A stretch of 64,000 nucleotides of DNA, taken from an uncultured Sphingomonadaceae bacterium (GTDB taxonomy: Bacteria > Pseudomonadota > Alphaproteobacteria > Sphingomonadales > Sphingomonadaceae). This document shows positions 27,766 to 35,849 of this stretch, one piece after another. The notes below the pieces were generated by a model. That model did no database searches. It saw nothing but the letters and a program-made list of their open reading frames with translations, and was not told where the DNA came from. The stretch covers positions 1,240,001 to 1,304,000 of the forward strand of contig CANMVC010000002.1 of NCBI GenBank assembly GCA_947501325.1, given 5' to 3'. The position numbers and the translations under genes are program-made. Each line of letters starts with the position of its first letter. Position 1 is the stretch's first letter.

Positions 27766-28488
27766 TTAGAAATTATCCTTAGCGGTTCGCCGCTCCGCCA
27801 ATTGCTCGACTGAATTGGCCCGCATGAAGGGATTGGTCGCAGCTTCCAAGGCAATGGTGGTTGGCACTGTCGCCTCACCCTTCGCCCGCGCAGCCAAGAC
27901 AGCGTCCATGCGCGTTTTCAGTTCCTGATTATCCGGTTCTGCCACCAACGCATATTCACCATTGGCCTGAGTATATTCGTGAGCGCAATAGACTTTCGTA
28001 TCGCCCGGTAATTTCGAAAGCTTCTGCATATTATCATACATCTGCGCCGCCGTGCCTTCAAACAGACGGCCGCAACCCATGGCGAACAAGGTATCACCAA
28101 CGAACACCACTTCCTCATCAGCGATGTGAAAAGCGATATGCCCCGCCGTATGGGCCGGTACGTCAATAACATCTGCCACAACATCGCCCAGACGCACTCG
28201 ATCGCCCTCTTTGACCATAGTGTCCAGCGTCGGAATACGCGCCTTCTCCGCTTCCGGACCCGTGATATGACATCCCGTCGCTTCCTTTATCGCAGCGTTG
28301 CCACCGGTATGGTCGGGATGCCAGTGAGTATTCCATATCTGGGTGATTTTCCAGCCGCGCTTTTCTGCTTCGGCCAGCACCGGTTCTGCAACAGCCGGAT
28401 CGACGACCATTGTCTCTCGGGACTGGGGTTCGTGAACCAGCCACACATAATTATCAGACAAAACGGGAATACGGATTATTTCAAGCAT
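27766..28488 (-). CDS. gloB: Hydroxyacylglutathione hydrolase (glyoxalase II)
   Basis: 240 residues. Metallo-beta-lactamase fold with NTHWHPDHTGGNAAI (about 53-67), VPAHTAGHIAFH, VGDTLFAMGCGRLFEG and KVYCAHEYTQAN, the full metal-ligand set and glutathione-binding lysine/tyrosine region of GloB. Hydrolyses S-lactoylglutathione to lactate and glutathione. Glyoxalase I is encoded 2 kb away (30347-30787), with a diguanylate cyclase gene between them. Confidence 0.96.
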   Translation of the reverse strand: MLEIIRIPVLSDNYVWLVHEPQSRETMVVDPAVAEPVLAEAEKRGWKITQIWNTHWHPDHTGGNAAIKEATGCHITGPEAEKARIPTLDTMVKEGDRVRLGDVVADVIDVPAHTAGHIAFHIADEEVVFVGDTLFAMGCGRLFEGTAAQMYDNMQKLSKLPGDTKVYCAHEYTQANGEYALVAEPDNQELKTRMDAVLAARAKGEATVPTTIALEAATNPFMRANSVEQLAERRTAKDNF

Positions 28489-28597
28489 GGCGTCAAATTA
28501 CCTTTTTTTCCCAATCTTGTCGATGGTTAACTGCCCGATAACTCTTTTTCCCTAAGTCACAAATATTGCTGAATGGCGATCTCAAAAAGGAAGATAG

Positions 28598-30331
28598 TTG
28601 CGCATTCTTATCATATTACTGGCTTTTATCGGCCTGTGCGCACCCGCAAATGCTGGCGTTTCGCTTGCCGATGACCTGTGCACCTATGGAGCGGCTCTGG
28701 ACAGCAAGATATCCGAGATAGTGGCCGCAAGCGACAAATTTGACTGTTCGGACGACAAATATGATTTTTCAGGATCTCGACTATGGGTCAAAATTCCATT
28801 CAACGCTGATGAGATTCCAGCTGGTGCGGTTGAAGTCCAAGGAGATAATAACGGGCTGAAGGCCATGGCCGTACATTCTGTTCTGACCGATGGTAGAATC
28901 AAATCTTCCTATTTTTCCGAACAGGAAGTTATCGATAGCTGGCGTCCCAAAGGCCATTATGGCCTGCCGATACCCGGATCGGAAGATGCAGCAACGCGCA
29001 GCCAGATCGAAACCGTCTATATATCACTGGACAATCCGCGCGTCGCCAGTTCGATTTCTCTAATACAGCTGATGTCCAAAAAAAGATGGGATGATCTCAA
29101 GCTGCCGCTTTCTGCCATGTTTGCCCTGTTATGCGGTATGACGATCATGCCTTTTTTCTATAATCTCTTCTTCTACGGGGCCCTGCGACACAGTTTCATG
29201 CTGTGGCACAGTGTTATGATTATCTGCACCGTGGTCTATACGTTCAGTTCTTCCGGTTTGATCTTTCTGGTCTTCCCGGAAACCAGCCTGACGACAAAAT
29301 TCCTGATAAATTACTGGACGCTGGCTATTGCGATAGCGGCTAGCGGGTTCTTCCTGGATCGATTTGTCGAACCGGGAAAAATTGCCAATTGGCTCCGTTC
29401 TATGCTTCTAATCTCTGCGGTCTTGCCAGTTTTCGCAACGGCATATATTTTTCAGACAGCAGACGGATATGGGACGCAAATCCGCAACTATTATCATGTC
29501 TCCTTCCTCCCCTATTTGCTTGTTGTCCTCTATACCATGGTCCATGCTTTGCGGCGCGGCAGCAAAGCCATATGGTTCCAGATTGCGGCATGGACACCGA
29601 TCATAATTTTCAGTTTCGATCGGATTGCGCGCGGCATGGATCTCTATATCGGGATTCACGAGCTCGATTACGGCCTTTATTTTGTCTTGGTCATCGAGAC
29701 TATTATCCTGGCATTTGGCGTTGCCAACCGGATCATGAAATTGCGGCTGAGGCATGAGCATACGCTGAAAAAACAAGTAGAGCTGACGTTGCTGGCTGAA
29801 ACCGACGGCCTGACCGCTATAAGCAATCGCCGTGCGCTTGAGAAAGCTTTCCAAGTCAACATGGCCACACGCAACTATAGTCACCTCGCGATCTTGGATA
29901 TCGATTTTTTCAAACAGGTAAACGACCAATATGGGCATGAAACCGGCGACGAAGTGCTCCGGGTGGTCGGTCGCGAGCTGGGACAAACCCGTCATTTCGC
30001 GGCCCGTATTGGCGGTGAAGAATTTGCGCTGCTGATGAAGCCGGACGAGCGCGGTAACCGCAAAAGCAATCCCGCATCAGAAATGACAAGAATCTGTGAA
30101 ATTCTGATCCGTGCGGTTCACGAAAATGTGCACGATATCAAACAACCCGTCACATTTTCTGTTGGTGTCACGGCTATTCCGAAGCGCACGTCTCTGCGGG
30201 CAGTCATGGCGATAGCCGACAAACGCTTATATGGTGCAAAGAATAACGGTCGCAATCAGGTTGTCAGTTTTGATCTGTCCGACCTCCGTTCCAAGTCGGC
30301 CAGGCCGGGATCAGATACTGCTACCGCCTGA
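28598..30331 (+). CDS. Membrane diguanylate cyclase, 7TMR-DISM sensor plus GGDEF
   Basis: 577 residues from a TTG at 28598 with AAGGAAG upstream. Signal peptide, an extracytoplasmic domain of about 150 residues, seven membrane segments (about 180-380) in the 7TMR-DISM arrangement, then a GGDEF domain with ILDIDFFKQVNDQYGHETGD and the active-site RIGGEEFALL. The RxxD inhibitory site normally placed just before the GGEEF motif is absent (QTRHFAARIGG), so product feedback is probably lost. Makes c-di-GMP in response to an unknown periplasmic ligand. Confidence 0.92.
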   Translation: MRILIILLAFIGLCAPANAGVSLADDLCTYGAALDSKISEIVAASDKFDCSDDKYDFSGSRLWVKIPFNADEIPAGAVEVQGDNNGLKAMAVHSVLTDGRIKSSYFSEQEVIDSWRPKGHYGLPIPGSEDAATRSQIETVYISLDNPRVASSISLIQLMSKKRWDDLKLPLSAMFALLCGMTIMPFFYNLFFYGALRHSFMLWHSVMIICTVVYTFSSSGLIFLVFPETSLTTKFLINYWTLAIAIAASGFFLDRFVEPGKIANWLRSMLLISAVLPVFATAYIFQTADGYGTQIRNYYHVSFLPYLLVVLYTMVHALRRGSKAIWFQIAAWTPIIIFSFDRIARGMDLYIGIHELDYGLYFVLVIETIILAFGVANRIMKLRLRHEHTLKKQVELTLLAETDGLTAISNRRALEKAFQVNMATRNYSHLAILDIDFFKQVNDQYGHETGDEVLRVVGRELGQTRHFAARIGGEEFALLMKPDERGNRKSNPASEMTRICEILIRAVHENVHDIKQPVTFSVGVTAIPKRTSLRAVMAIADKRLYGAKNNGRNQVVSFDLSDLRSKSARPGSDTATA

Positions 30332-30346
30332 CCAGCTGAACCAAAC

Positions 30347-30787
30347 CTACCACTCGCCAATATTTTCCATACTCGCCCATGGTTCCTGCACCGGCAGATT
30401 CTCGCCCGCCTGCAATAGTTCGACCGAGATGTTATCCGGTGAGCGCACAAATGCCATATGCCCGTCACGCGGCGGGCGGTTGATGGTCACGCCGGCATCC
30501 ATAAGCGTCTGGCAAAGCTCGTAAATATTATCGACACGGTAAGCGAGATGACCGAAATTTCGGCCGCCATCATAGTCTTCGCCGCTGCCATCCTCGGCTG
30601 GCCAATTATGAGTCAGCTCGATTTCGGCAACGTCCTTCTGCCCCGGCGCGGCGAGAAAGATTAGCGAGAAGCGGCCCTGTTCACTATCATAACGCCGGAC
30701 TTCTTCGAGACCGAGAAGATTGAAAAACTTGATCGTGGCATCAGGATCGCTGACGCGCAGCATTGTGTGTAGATATTGAATCGGCAT
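30347..30787 (-). CDS. gloA: Lactoylglutathione lyase (glyoxalase I), VOC superfamily
   Basis: 146 residues from ATG at 30787, preferred for a GGAG about 9 bases upstream. The four metal ligands are seen in order: H in QYLHTMLRV, E in AEIELTHNW, H in NFGHLAYRVD and E in ISVELLQ. Isomerises the methylglyoxal-glutathione adduct to S-lactoylglutathione, which GloB (27766-28488) hydrolyses. Convergent with the diguanylate cyclase gene, 15 bp apart. Confidence 0.93.
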   Translation of the reverse strand: MPIQYLHTMLRVSDPDATIKFFNLLGLEEVRRYDSEQGRFSLIFLAAPGQKDVAEIELTHNWPAEDGSGEDYDGGRNFGHLAYRVDNIYELCQTLMDAGVTINRPPRDGHMAFVRSPDNISVELLQAGENLPVQEPWASMENIGEW

Positions 30788-30897
30788 CGGGTGAACTCCA
30801 TTCATCGCTATTCAGAAACGGTTCATCGCAGCTGTAGCAAAGCCGAACCGGGTCGATAAAAACAGTTTAGAGCGCTGGGAACGAGAGGGAAAGAGCT

Positions 30898-31632
30898 ATG
30901 GCGGAAAATGTTGAAGGCACCAGATTTCTGGACAAGAAGAATAATGTTTTGCTGGTCAGCGCAGGATTGCTGACCATTGGTCTCATCGCCGGGGGCTATC
31001 TGCTCGGTGACGGACTACTTCGATCGAAAATGGCCGACCGGAGCGTGACCGTACGTGGCCTGGCCGAACGCGAAGTGACTGCTGATCTGGCGACTTGGAC
31101 CATCGCTTACAGCGCCCAATCGAGCAATCTGCAGGCAGCGCAAGCTGATATCGATCAAGACACCGCGGCGATTGGTAAATTTTTCACCGAGCTTGGTTTC
31201 AAGGCCGATGCATTGAAACCAACCGGAGCCAATGTGAACCAATATACCAGCAACGGTATTCCCCAATATACAATCCGCCAGCGCCTGTCATTACGCACCA
31301 ATGATATCGAAAAAGCGCAAGCAGCCGTCGCCCGGCAATTTGACCTGGTTCGCCGTGGCGTGGTCCTCGAAGACGGATCCGGGATGAGTTATACTTTCAC
31401 CAAGCTCGACGAGATCAAGCCGGAAATGGTCGCGGAAGCCACCAAGGACGCGCGCAAATCGGCCGAACAATTTGCCGAGGACAGCGGCACCGATGTCGGT
31501 GGGATTAAGTCTGCCACGCAGGGCTATTTCTCGATCAATTCCCGTGACGGCGATGGCGGCGGTTACGGTGTTACCGACACGCCCTATAAAAAGGTCAGGG
31601 TTGTAACGACGGTGAATTTCTACCTCGATTGA
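30898..31632 (+). CDS. SIMPL domain protein (DUF541), membrane-anchored
   Basis: 244 residues. One membrane segment (about 17-37), then the SIMPL/DUF541 domain starting VTVRGLAEREVTADLATWTI and ending KVRVVTTVNFYLD. Predicted to lie in the periplasm. Relatives have been linked to oxidative or envelope stress, but the biochemical role is unclear. Strong ribosome-binding site (GAGAGGGAAAGAG) before ATG at 30898. Confidence 0.88.
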   Translation: MAENVEGTRFLDKKNNVLLVSAGLLTIGLIAGGYLLGDGLLRSKMADRSVTVRGLAEREVTADLATWTIAYSAQSSNLQAAQADIDQDTAAIGKFFTELGFKADALKPTGANVNQYTSNGIPQYTIRQRLSLRTNDIEKAQAAVARQFDLVRRGVVLEDGSGMSYTFTKLDEIKPEMVAEATKDARKSAEQFAEDSGTDVGGIKSATQGYFSINSRDGDGGGYGVTDTPYKKVRVVTTVNFYLD

Positions 31633-31685
31633 GGGCAGGGGCCGATGACATGATGACGCAATATCTGGTAGATACAGCCCTGCCC
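31633..31685. terminator. Possible shared terminator stem between convergent genes
   Basis: GGGCAGGG (31633-31640) and CCCTGCCC (31678-31685) form an 8-pair stem with a long loop between the SIMPL and DUF3617 genes. No long T-run follows, so termination efficiency is uncertain. Confidence 0.35.
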
Positions 31686-31705
31686 CTCACCCTTTGCCCG
31701 TAATA

Positions 31706-32212
31706 TCAGCCCGGGCAATCGCCTTGCCGTTTTGCACCGATGTTCATCGCCAGTTTGGCGGTTTCACCGCTGGCCGGGTCTTTGATGTCAAACGCCATTT
31801 CGCTGTCATAGCCTTCGGGATTGGCGCTGCCGCTCATCTTGATATTGATGTCACCCTTGCCAGTGCCCTTGCAGGTCATTTCCAGATCAATGGTGTTTGC
31901 TGATCCTTCATCCTTGATGGTCTCGCAATTACCGCCCAAAGCGCCGGACATTTGCTTCGCAGCCTCTTTCCATTGCGAGCCATTATCATCGCCCTGCATA
32001 CAGAAAAGCCCACCGGTTCCTCCGCCCGCCGCGCGTTCCATCTGAGTGATCGTTTGCTTTTTCGCGTCTTCCGTCAAGCCTGGAAAATCAAGCTGGGTTA
32101 TCTCGACCGTCTGCAGATACTGGCCAGCAGCCGGACTGCCATCCCCGCCGCTGCCACAGGCTGCCAGCATGAGAGGAGCCGACAGCAGTGGCAGAAGAAA
32201 TTTCTTGGTCAT
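31706..32212 (-). CDS. DUF3617-like lipoprotein
   Basis: 168 residues from ATG at 32212. Lipoprotein signal TKKFLLPLLSAPLMLAACGS with lipobox LAAC. The mature part has the DUF3617 style: VEITQLDFPG near the start, a cysteine in LFCMQGDD, GNCETIKDE, and a C-terminal beta region with KMSGSANPEGYDSEMAFDI. Small envelope lipoproteins of this type are common in sphingomonads; the function is unknown. Confidence 0.8.
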   Translation of the reverse strand: MTKKFLLPLLSAPLMLAACGSGGDGSPAAGQYLQTVEITQLDFPGLTEDAKKQTITQMERAAGGGTGGLFCMQGDDNGSQWKEAAKQMSGALGGNCETIKDEGSANTIDLEMTCKGTGKGDINIKMSGSANPEGYDSEMAFDIKDPASGETAKLAMNIGAKRQGDCPG

Positions 32213-32299
32213 GGGACGGTGCTTTCTGTTGGGTTTCGTTGTGTCTGGAGCGGTTCTATCGCCCGTCAAAAGGATTGAAAAGCCCTCTGTTGTAAATCG

Positions 32300-33088
32300 T
32301 TATTCGGATACTGTGGTCACGAGCTGCGCGAGATATTTCTGTGCGGCCTTCGCAGGCCGGCTTTCGGCATCCATTGCCACGGCCTTTTCCCAATTGGCTT
32401 TCGCCTCGACCATGTCACCGCCCTCATAGGCGATGTTGCCCGCCTCCAAAGCAACTGCTGGGTCGTCAGCGGCCAGTTTCGCGGCCACCGCGATGTCGGC
32501 CTTGGCCAGCGGCAGATCATTCATCCGCCGCGCCAACGTGGCCGACAACAGCCAACCTAAAGGGTCCTGAGGGGCGAGTTTATGGACCAGCACAAATTCA
32601 TCTTTCGCCGCTGCATAGTTATTGAGCGCGACATGGGCCCGCGCCCGGTCGAGATGCACTTCACCCTTCTCTAAACCAACCAAACTACCCTGCACCAAAG
32701 CAGCATTCAGATATTCCAGCGCCTTGGTCGGCTCATTCCCGGCCAGCGCGGCATTGCCTGCCTGCGCCCAAAAATTGGCGACCCGCGGATATTTGGCGAT
32801 TTCCGCTTCCTGCGCTGCTTCGGCGAAAGTCCTAGTGGCAGCGGCCCAGTTAAATTGTTCGGCATAGGCGAAGCCGAGGCAATGGCGGGCTAAAAATCCG
32901 CCGCCTTCGATCCGCCATTTATTCGCTTCGACAATCCCGCTCGCCGGATCGTCCACCGCCAGGTCGACGCATTCGTTAAACCGGACTTCGGTCATCGTCA
33001 TCGGCGCGGAAGGACTGATCGTCGGGGGAACCGGTGAACCAAATGGATTGGCAGATTGCGCGAGGAGGAGGAAAATAGAAGAAAACAT
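32300..33088 (-). CDS. Tetratricopeptide-repeat protein, secreted
   Basis: 262 residues from ATG at 33088 (MFSSIFLLLAQSANPFG); a longer frame upstream has no support. A short hydrophobic leader is followed by alpha-helical TPR-like units: CLGFAYAEQFNWAAATRTF, AQAGNAALAGNEPTKALEYL, RARAHVALNNYAAAKDEFV, AGNIAYEGGDMVEAKANWEKA. Probably a periplasmic scaffold. The cleavage site of the leader is not sharp, so retention at the membrane is possible. Confidence 0.8.
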   Translation of the reverse strand: MFSSIFLLLAQSANPFGSPVPPTISPSAPMTMTEVRFNECVDLAVDDPASGIVEANKWRIEGGGFLARHCLGFAYAEQFNWAAATRTFAEAAQEAEIAKYPRVANFWAQAGNAALAGNEPTKALEYLNAALVQGSLVGLEKGEVHLDRARAHVALNNYAAAKDEFVLVHKLAPQDPLGWLLSATLARRMNDLPLAKADIAVAAKLAADDPAVALEAGNIAYEGGDMVEAKANWEKAVAMDAESRPAKAAQKYLAQLVTTVSE

Positions 33089-33176
33089 GCAAAAAATTTC
33101 CGTTAGTGGAGAGCTAGCCCAACCCCGTCCTCCAACAAGCTCGGGACGAACGGGGTTTCCACTTGCCCGACAAATT

Positions 33177-33923
33177 TCAATCCAGCCGCGAAACCACGTC
33201 AATCAAAAGCTCGATATCTTGATCGCGTGACAACCGGTGATCGCCGTCCTTTACCAAATGCACCTGCACATCGGCTGAACGCATTTTCTTGGAAATCTCC
33301 AACGCATAGGCCCACGGCACATCGGCATCCTCCTGTCCGTGAAGCAGTCGCACCGCGCCATCAAAAGCGATTTCCTTGTGCAGCAGGCGGTTGGCCTCTC
33401 CCGACTGCCAAAAGACATTGGTCGTCACATAAGGATCATCGCTATAGTCGCTATGTTCCTCCAACTTGCCTTCGCGCAAAATCGTCATTTTCTGTTCTTG
33501 GCTAAAACCCCAATCGGTAAAATCAGGCGCAGCGGCTATGCCGACCATCGCCTTGACCCGCATTGGCCGCGCAAGCGCCACCAACAACATCAGCCAGCCT
33601 CCCATGGATGAACCGATCAACGTTATCGAACCGCTCGTCACCTTTTCCATCAGAAACAGCACATCATCGCGCCAATCGATCAGGCTCTGCTCTTCAAACG
33701 CACCGCCGCTAGCCCCACATCCGGCATAGTCGAAACGCAGCATGGCGCGGCCCTCGCTCTTGGCCCATGCGTCGAGGGCCAACGCCTTCCCGCCTTCCAT
33801 ATCCGACATATAGCCGGGCAGAAAAACCAGCGTGCTACCTTTCACGCCAGGCTCCGCTGGACAATAGCAATAAGCGAGGTTTGCACCGCCAGGACGCTGG
33901 AGATAGAGGATGTCGTCTTCCAT
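33177..33923 (-). CDS. Alpha/beta hydrolase, palmitoyl-thioesterase-like
   Basis: 248 residues from ATG at 33923 (MEDDILYLQRPGG). Alpha/beta hydrolase fold: LVFLPGYMSDMEGGKALALD (oxyanion region), nucleophile serine in LIGSSMGGWLMLL (about residue 104), aspartate in LLHGQEDADVPW and histidine in DGDHRLSR. Resembles the ABHD10-like group seen in alphaproteobacteria (depalmitoylating or mycophenolate-glucuronide esterases); substrate here unknown. Confidence 0.88.
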   Translation of the reverse strand: MEDDILYLQRPGGANLAYCYCPAEPGVKGSTLVFLPGYMSDMEGGKALALDAWAKSEGRAMLRFDYAGCGASGGAFEEQSLIDWRDDVLFLMEKVTSGSITLIGSSMGGWLMLLVALARPMRVKAMVGIAAAPDFTDWGFSQEQKMTILREGKLEEHSDYSDDPYVTTNVFWQSGEANRLLHKEIAFDGAVRLLHGQEDADVPWAYALEISKKMRSADVQVHLVKDGDHRLSRDQDIELLIDVVSRLD

Positions 33924-33950
33924 ATTTTCGGTTGCCTTACCTACTATTGT

Positions 33951-34092
33951 GCTCCCGCGCAGGCGGGAGCCTATCACCTGTCTGTGAGCCTTAGTGTAGC
34001 GGCACGGTAGTTCGCAAGCTTGTTATCAAGCGCGACAACTTCCCCGTCACAAGAAGATTGAAAATCTGGAGATGGGCCCCGCCTGCGCGGGG
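33951..34092. repeat. REP-like palindrome pair in inverted orientation
   Basis: GCTCCCGCgcagGCGGGAGC at 33951-33970 and CCCCGCctgcGCGGGG at 34077-34092. They share a CCCGCgcagGCGGG core on opposite strands about 107 bp apart, in the gap between two leftward genes. This is the arrangement of a bacterial interspersed mosaic element built from two REPs. Confidence 0.6.
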
Positions 34093-34114
34093 GAACTAAA
34101 TCGTTGAGCGCCCG

Positions 34115-34477
34115 TCAAATCCAAATATGAGGGGAGCCGAAATAGACAATCCCGAGGCAAAGAAACGCAATTATCAACATGCCGACGCCGCTAAGCATCG
34201 GTGGTTTCATTTTGGGCAGGATTGTCTTCAATTCCGCTGGCGGATCACCGGTAAAACCCAGCTGCCAATGCGGTCGCGCCTTGATGCCGTCATCCAGGCC
34301 GAAAACATGAGCGCCACCGCTTAAACCACGATATACCAAATCACCGAAATAATAGGCTTCGCTGCGCCACTGGTTTTCGAAAAACAGAAATGTGTTTCCA
34401 ATAGTCTCGATCCGCACGTTGCGTTTACGCGCACCTTTGGCATCACGGTGCCAGACGATGGAATGACGATCGCTCAT
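34115..34477 (-). CDS. Hypothetical membrane-anchored protein
   Basis: 120 residues. The N-terminal two thirds is polar with aromatic residues (IVWHRDAKGARKRNVRIETI, then WRSEAYYFGDLVYRGL), then one membrane helix near the C-terminus (SGVGMLIIAFLCLGIVYF, about 96-113). No family recognised. In line with, and 28 bp downstream of, the alpha/beta-hydrolase lipoprotein gene, so probably its operon partner. Confidence 0.65.
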   Translation of the reverse strand: MSDRHSIVWHRDAKGARKRNVRIETIGNTFLFFENQWRSEAYYFGDLVYRGLSGGAHVFGLDDGIKARPHWQLGFTGDPPAELKTILPKMKPPMLSGVGMLIIAFLCLGIVYFGSPHIWI

Positions 34478-34505
34478 AACGGATTAGTCGATATATTATA
34501 ACCAT

Positions 34506-35465
34506 TTACATATCGTTACCATCATCCCCTTGCAAAAACCGCTCCACCGAAGCGGCAAAGGCTGCGGGCTGATCCAGCATGATGAAATGACGGCTATCTG
34601 CAACTTTCTCGAACGTAACGGTCTTGGCCCCGGCAAAAGCCGCTTGGTACATCTCGGTAATCCGTGGCTCCGCCATGACACTGGCATCGACCGGATAGAG
34701 CATCGTGACCGGTACCGTTATCCCGGGCAACAAGGGCCGAACGTCAGTCGTCATCAGGTCATAGGTCAACTGTGCCATTGTGCCGATGTCAGCAGCGCGG
34801 GCCCAGGCTGCAACCTGCGTCCGGCCCGCTTCGGTGCGCGACATGGTCTGCAACGTCCGTTCGTCTGCTGCACTGCTCCCCCGCGCAATCAGCCCATCTC
34901 GCATGGCTGCGGCCTGCGGCTGAAGTGTTTCGACGGTGGTATCAGGGCCGAATAGCAAACCGAAAAACGGCAGGCTGTCGATAATCATCGCTCTTTCGAC
35001 GCCCTGGGGATAGCGCGCGGCCAAAGTCATTGTGGCGAGCCCACCAAGCGAATGGCCGATTACCAGCGCTTTTTGACCGCCATCGCGATCGATAATTTCG
35101 TCATCAATATAGTCCGTCAATTCACGGATAAATGGCTCGAGCAATGGTCCATCACGGCCAGACATCGGCGCATCCCCAAAACCGCGTATCTGGATAACTT
35201 GAAGACGATACCGATCTTTCAGCCTGGCGCGGGTCGCATCCCAGACCGAGCGCGGTGTCGACAGGCCGGGGACCAGGACGACATCTCGGCCCCGCCCTTC
35301 TACCAGCACAGTGAAATGCCGACCGCCAAGCAATTGCGCTCCCTCCGGCAAATTGATCCGTTCCCCGCGCGCAGCATTTGAAACCACCGGCTCGGTAGAT
35401 TGCATGGTTGTGCAGGCTGACAATAACAATGCTGCCAAAAACCCGAGAAACCATAAGATTTTCAT
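34506..35465 (-). CDS. Alpha/beta hydrolase lipoprotein
   Basis: 319 residues from ATG at 35465 (a TTG two codons earlier is possible). Lipobox LLSAC after a hydrophobic leader places it at the periplasmic face of a membrane. Hydrolase motifs: VVLVPGLSTPRSVWD, nucleophile in LVIGHSLGGLATM (about residue 140), aspartate in MLYPVDASV and histidine in ADSRHFIMLDQPAAF. Likely an esterase or lipase-like enzyme; substrate unknown. Confidence 0.87.
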   Translation of the reverse strand: MKILWFLGFLAALLLSACTTMQSTEPVVSNAARGERINLPEGAQLLGGRHFTVLVEGRGRDVVLVPGLSTPRSVWDATRARLKDRYRLQVIQIRGFGDAPMSGRDGPLLEPFIRELTDYIDDEIIDRDGGQKALVIGHSLGGLATMTLAARYPQGVERAMIIDSLPFFGLLFGPDTTVETLQPQAAAMRDGLIARGSSAADERTLQTMSRTEAGRTQVAAWARAADIGTMAQLTYDLMTTDVRPLLPGITVPVTMLYPVDASVMAEPRITEMYQAAFAGAKTVTFEKVADSRHFIMLDQPAAFAASVERFLQGDDGNDM

Positions 35466-35849
35466 GTTCAAAACCGCTGTGCCCTCCGCTTTTTCATTTT
35501 TTTAGAACTAATCTCTCCAATCGCCATATCAAAAAGGCCGGCAATCTTGAAGGCGAGCGCCCCAAAATCCGCTAGCGACCGGTCGCGCTGCGCGCCGGCT
35601 TCTTAACGAGTTTGCATGCCTATTGTACATGGAATGAATAATGTTCAGTGGGCATGACATAATGACGGAAGTGCCTATACATTTGCGTTACCCTCCGTTT
35701 CCAAAATCCTTTCCTCCCTCGTTCGGCTTCGCTATGGCGGAGTCGGTTGACTTGGTCGGACCAACGACTAAGGCAATCACGAGCCAGGGGTCGCTGTTTT
35801 CTGAGATTCTTTGGTGAGAATTGTGTGAACTTTAGAGATTGAAAACCCG
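35466..35849. other. Intergenic stretch upstream of thrS
   Basis: 384 bases with no convincing gene on either strand. It must hold the divergent promoters of the leftward hydrolase gene and of thrS. I looked for a tRNA-like leader or attenuator ahead of thrS and found none I could fold convincingly; a GCCGGC inverted pair (35540-35600) is weak. Confidence 0.5.

Noticed and set aside
35466-35849. tRNA-like or attenuator leader ahead of thrS
   Set aside because: No cloverleaf, T-box or threonine-codon leader could be found by eye.
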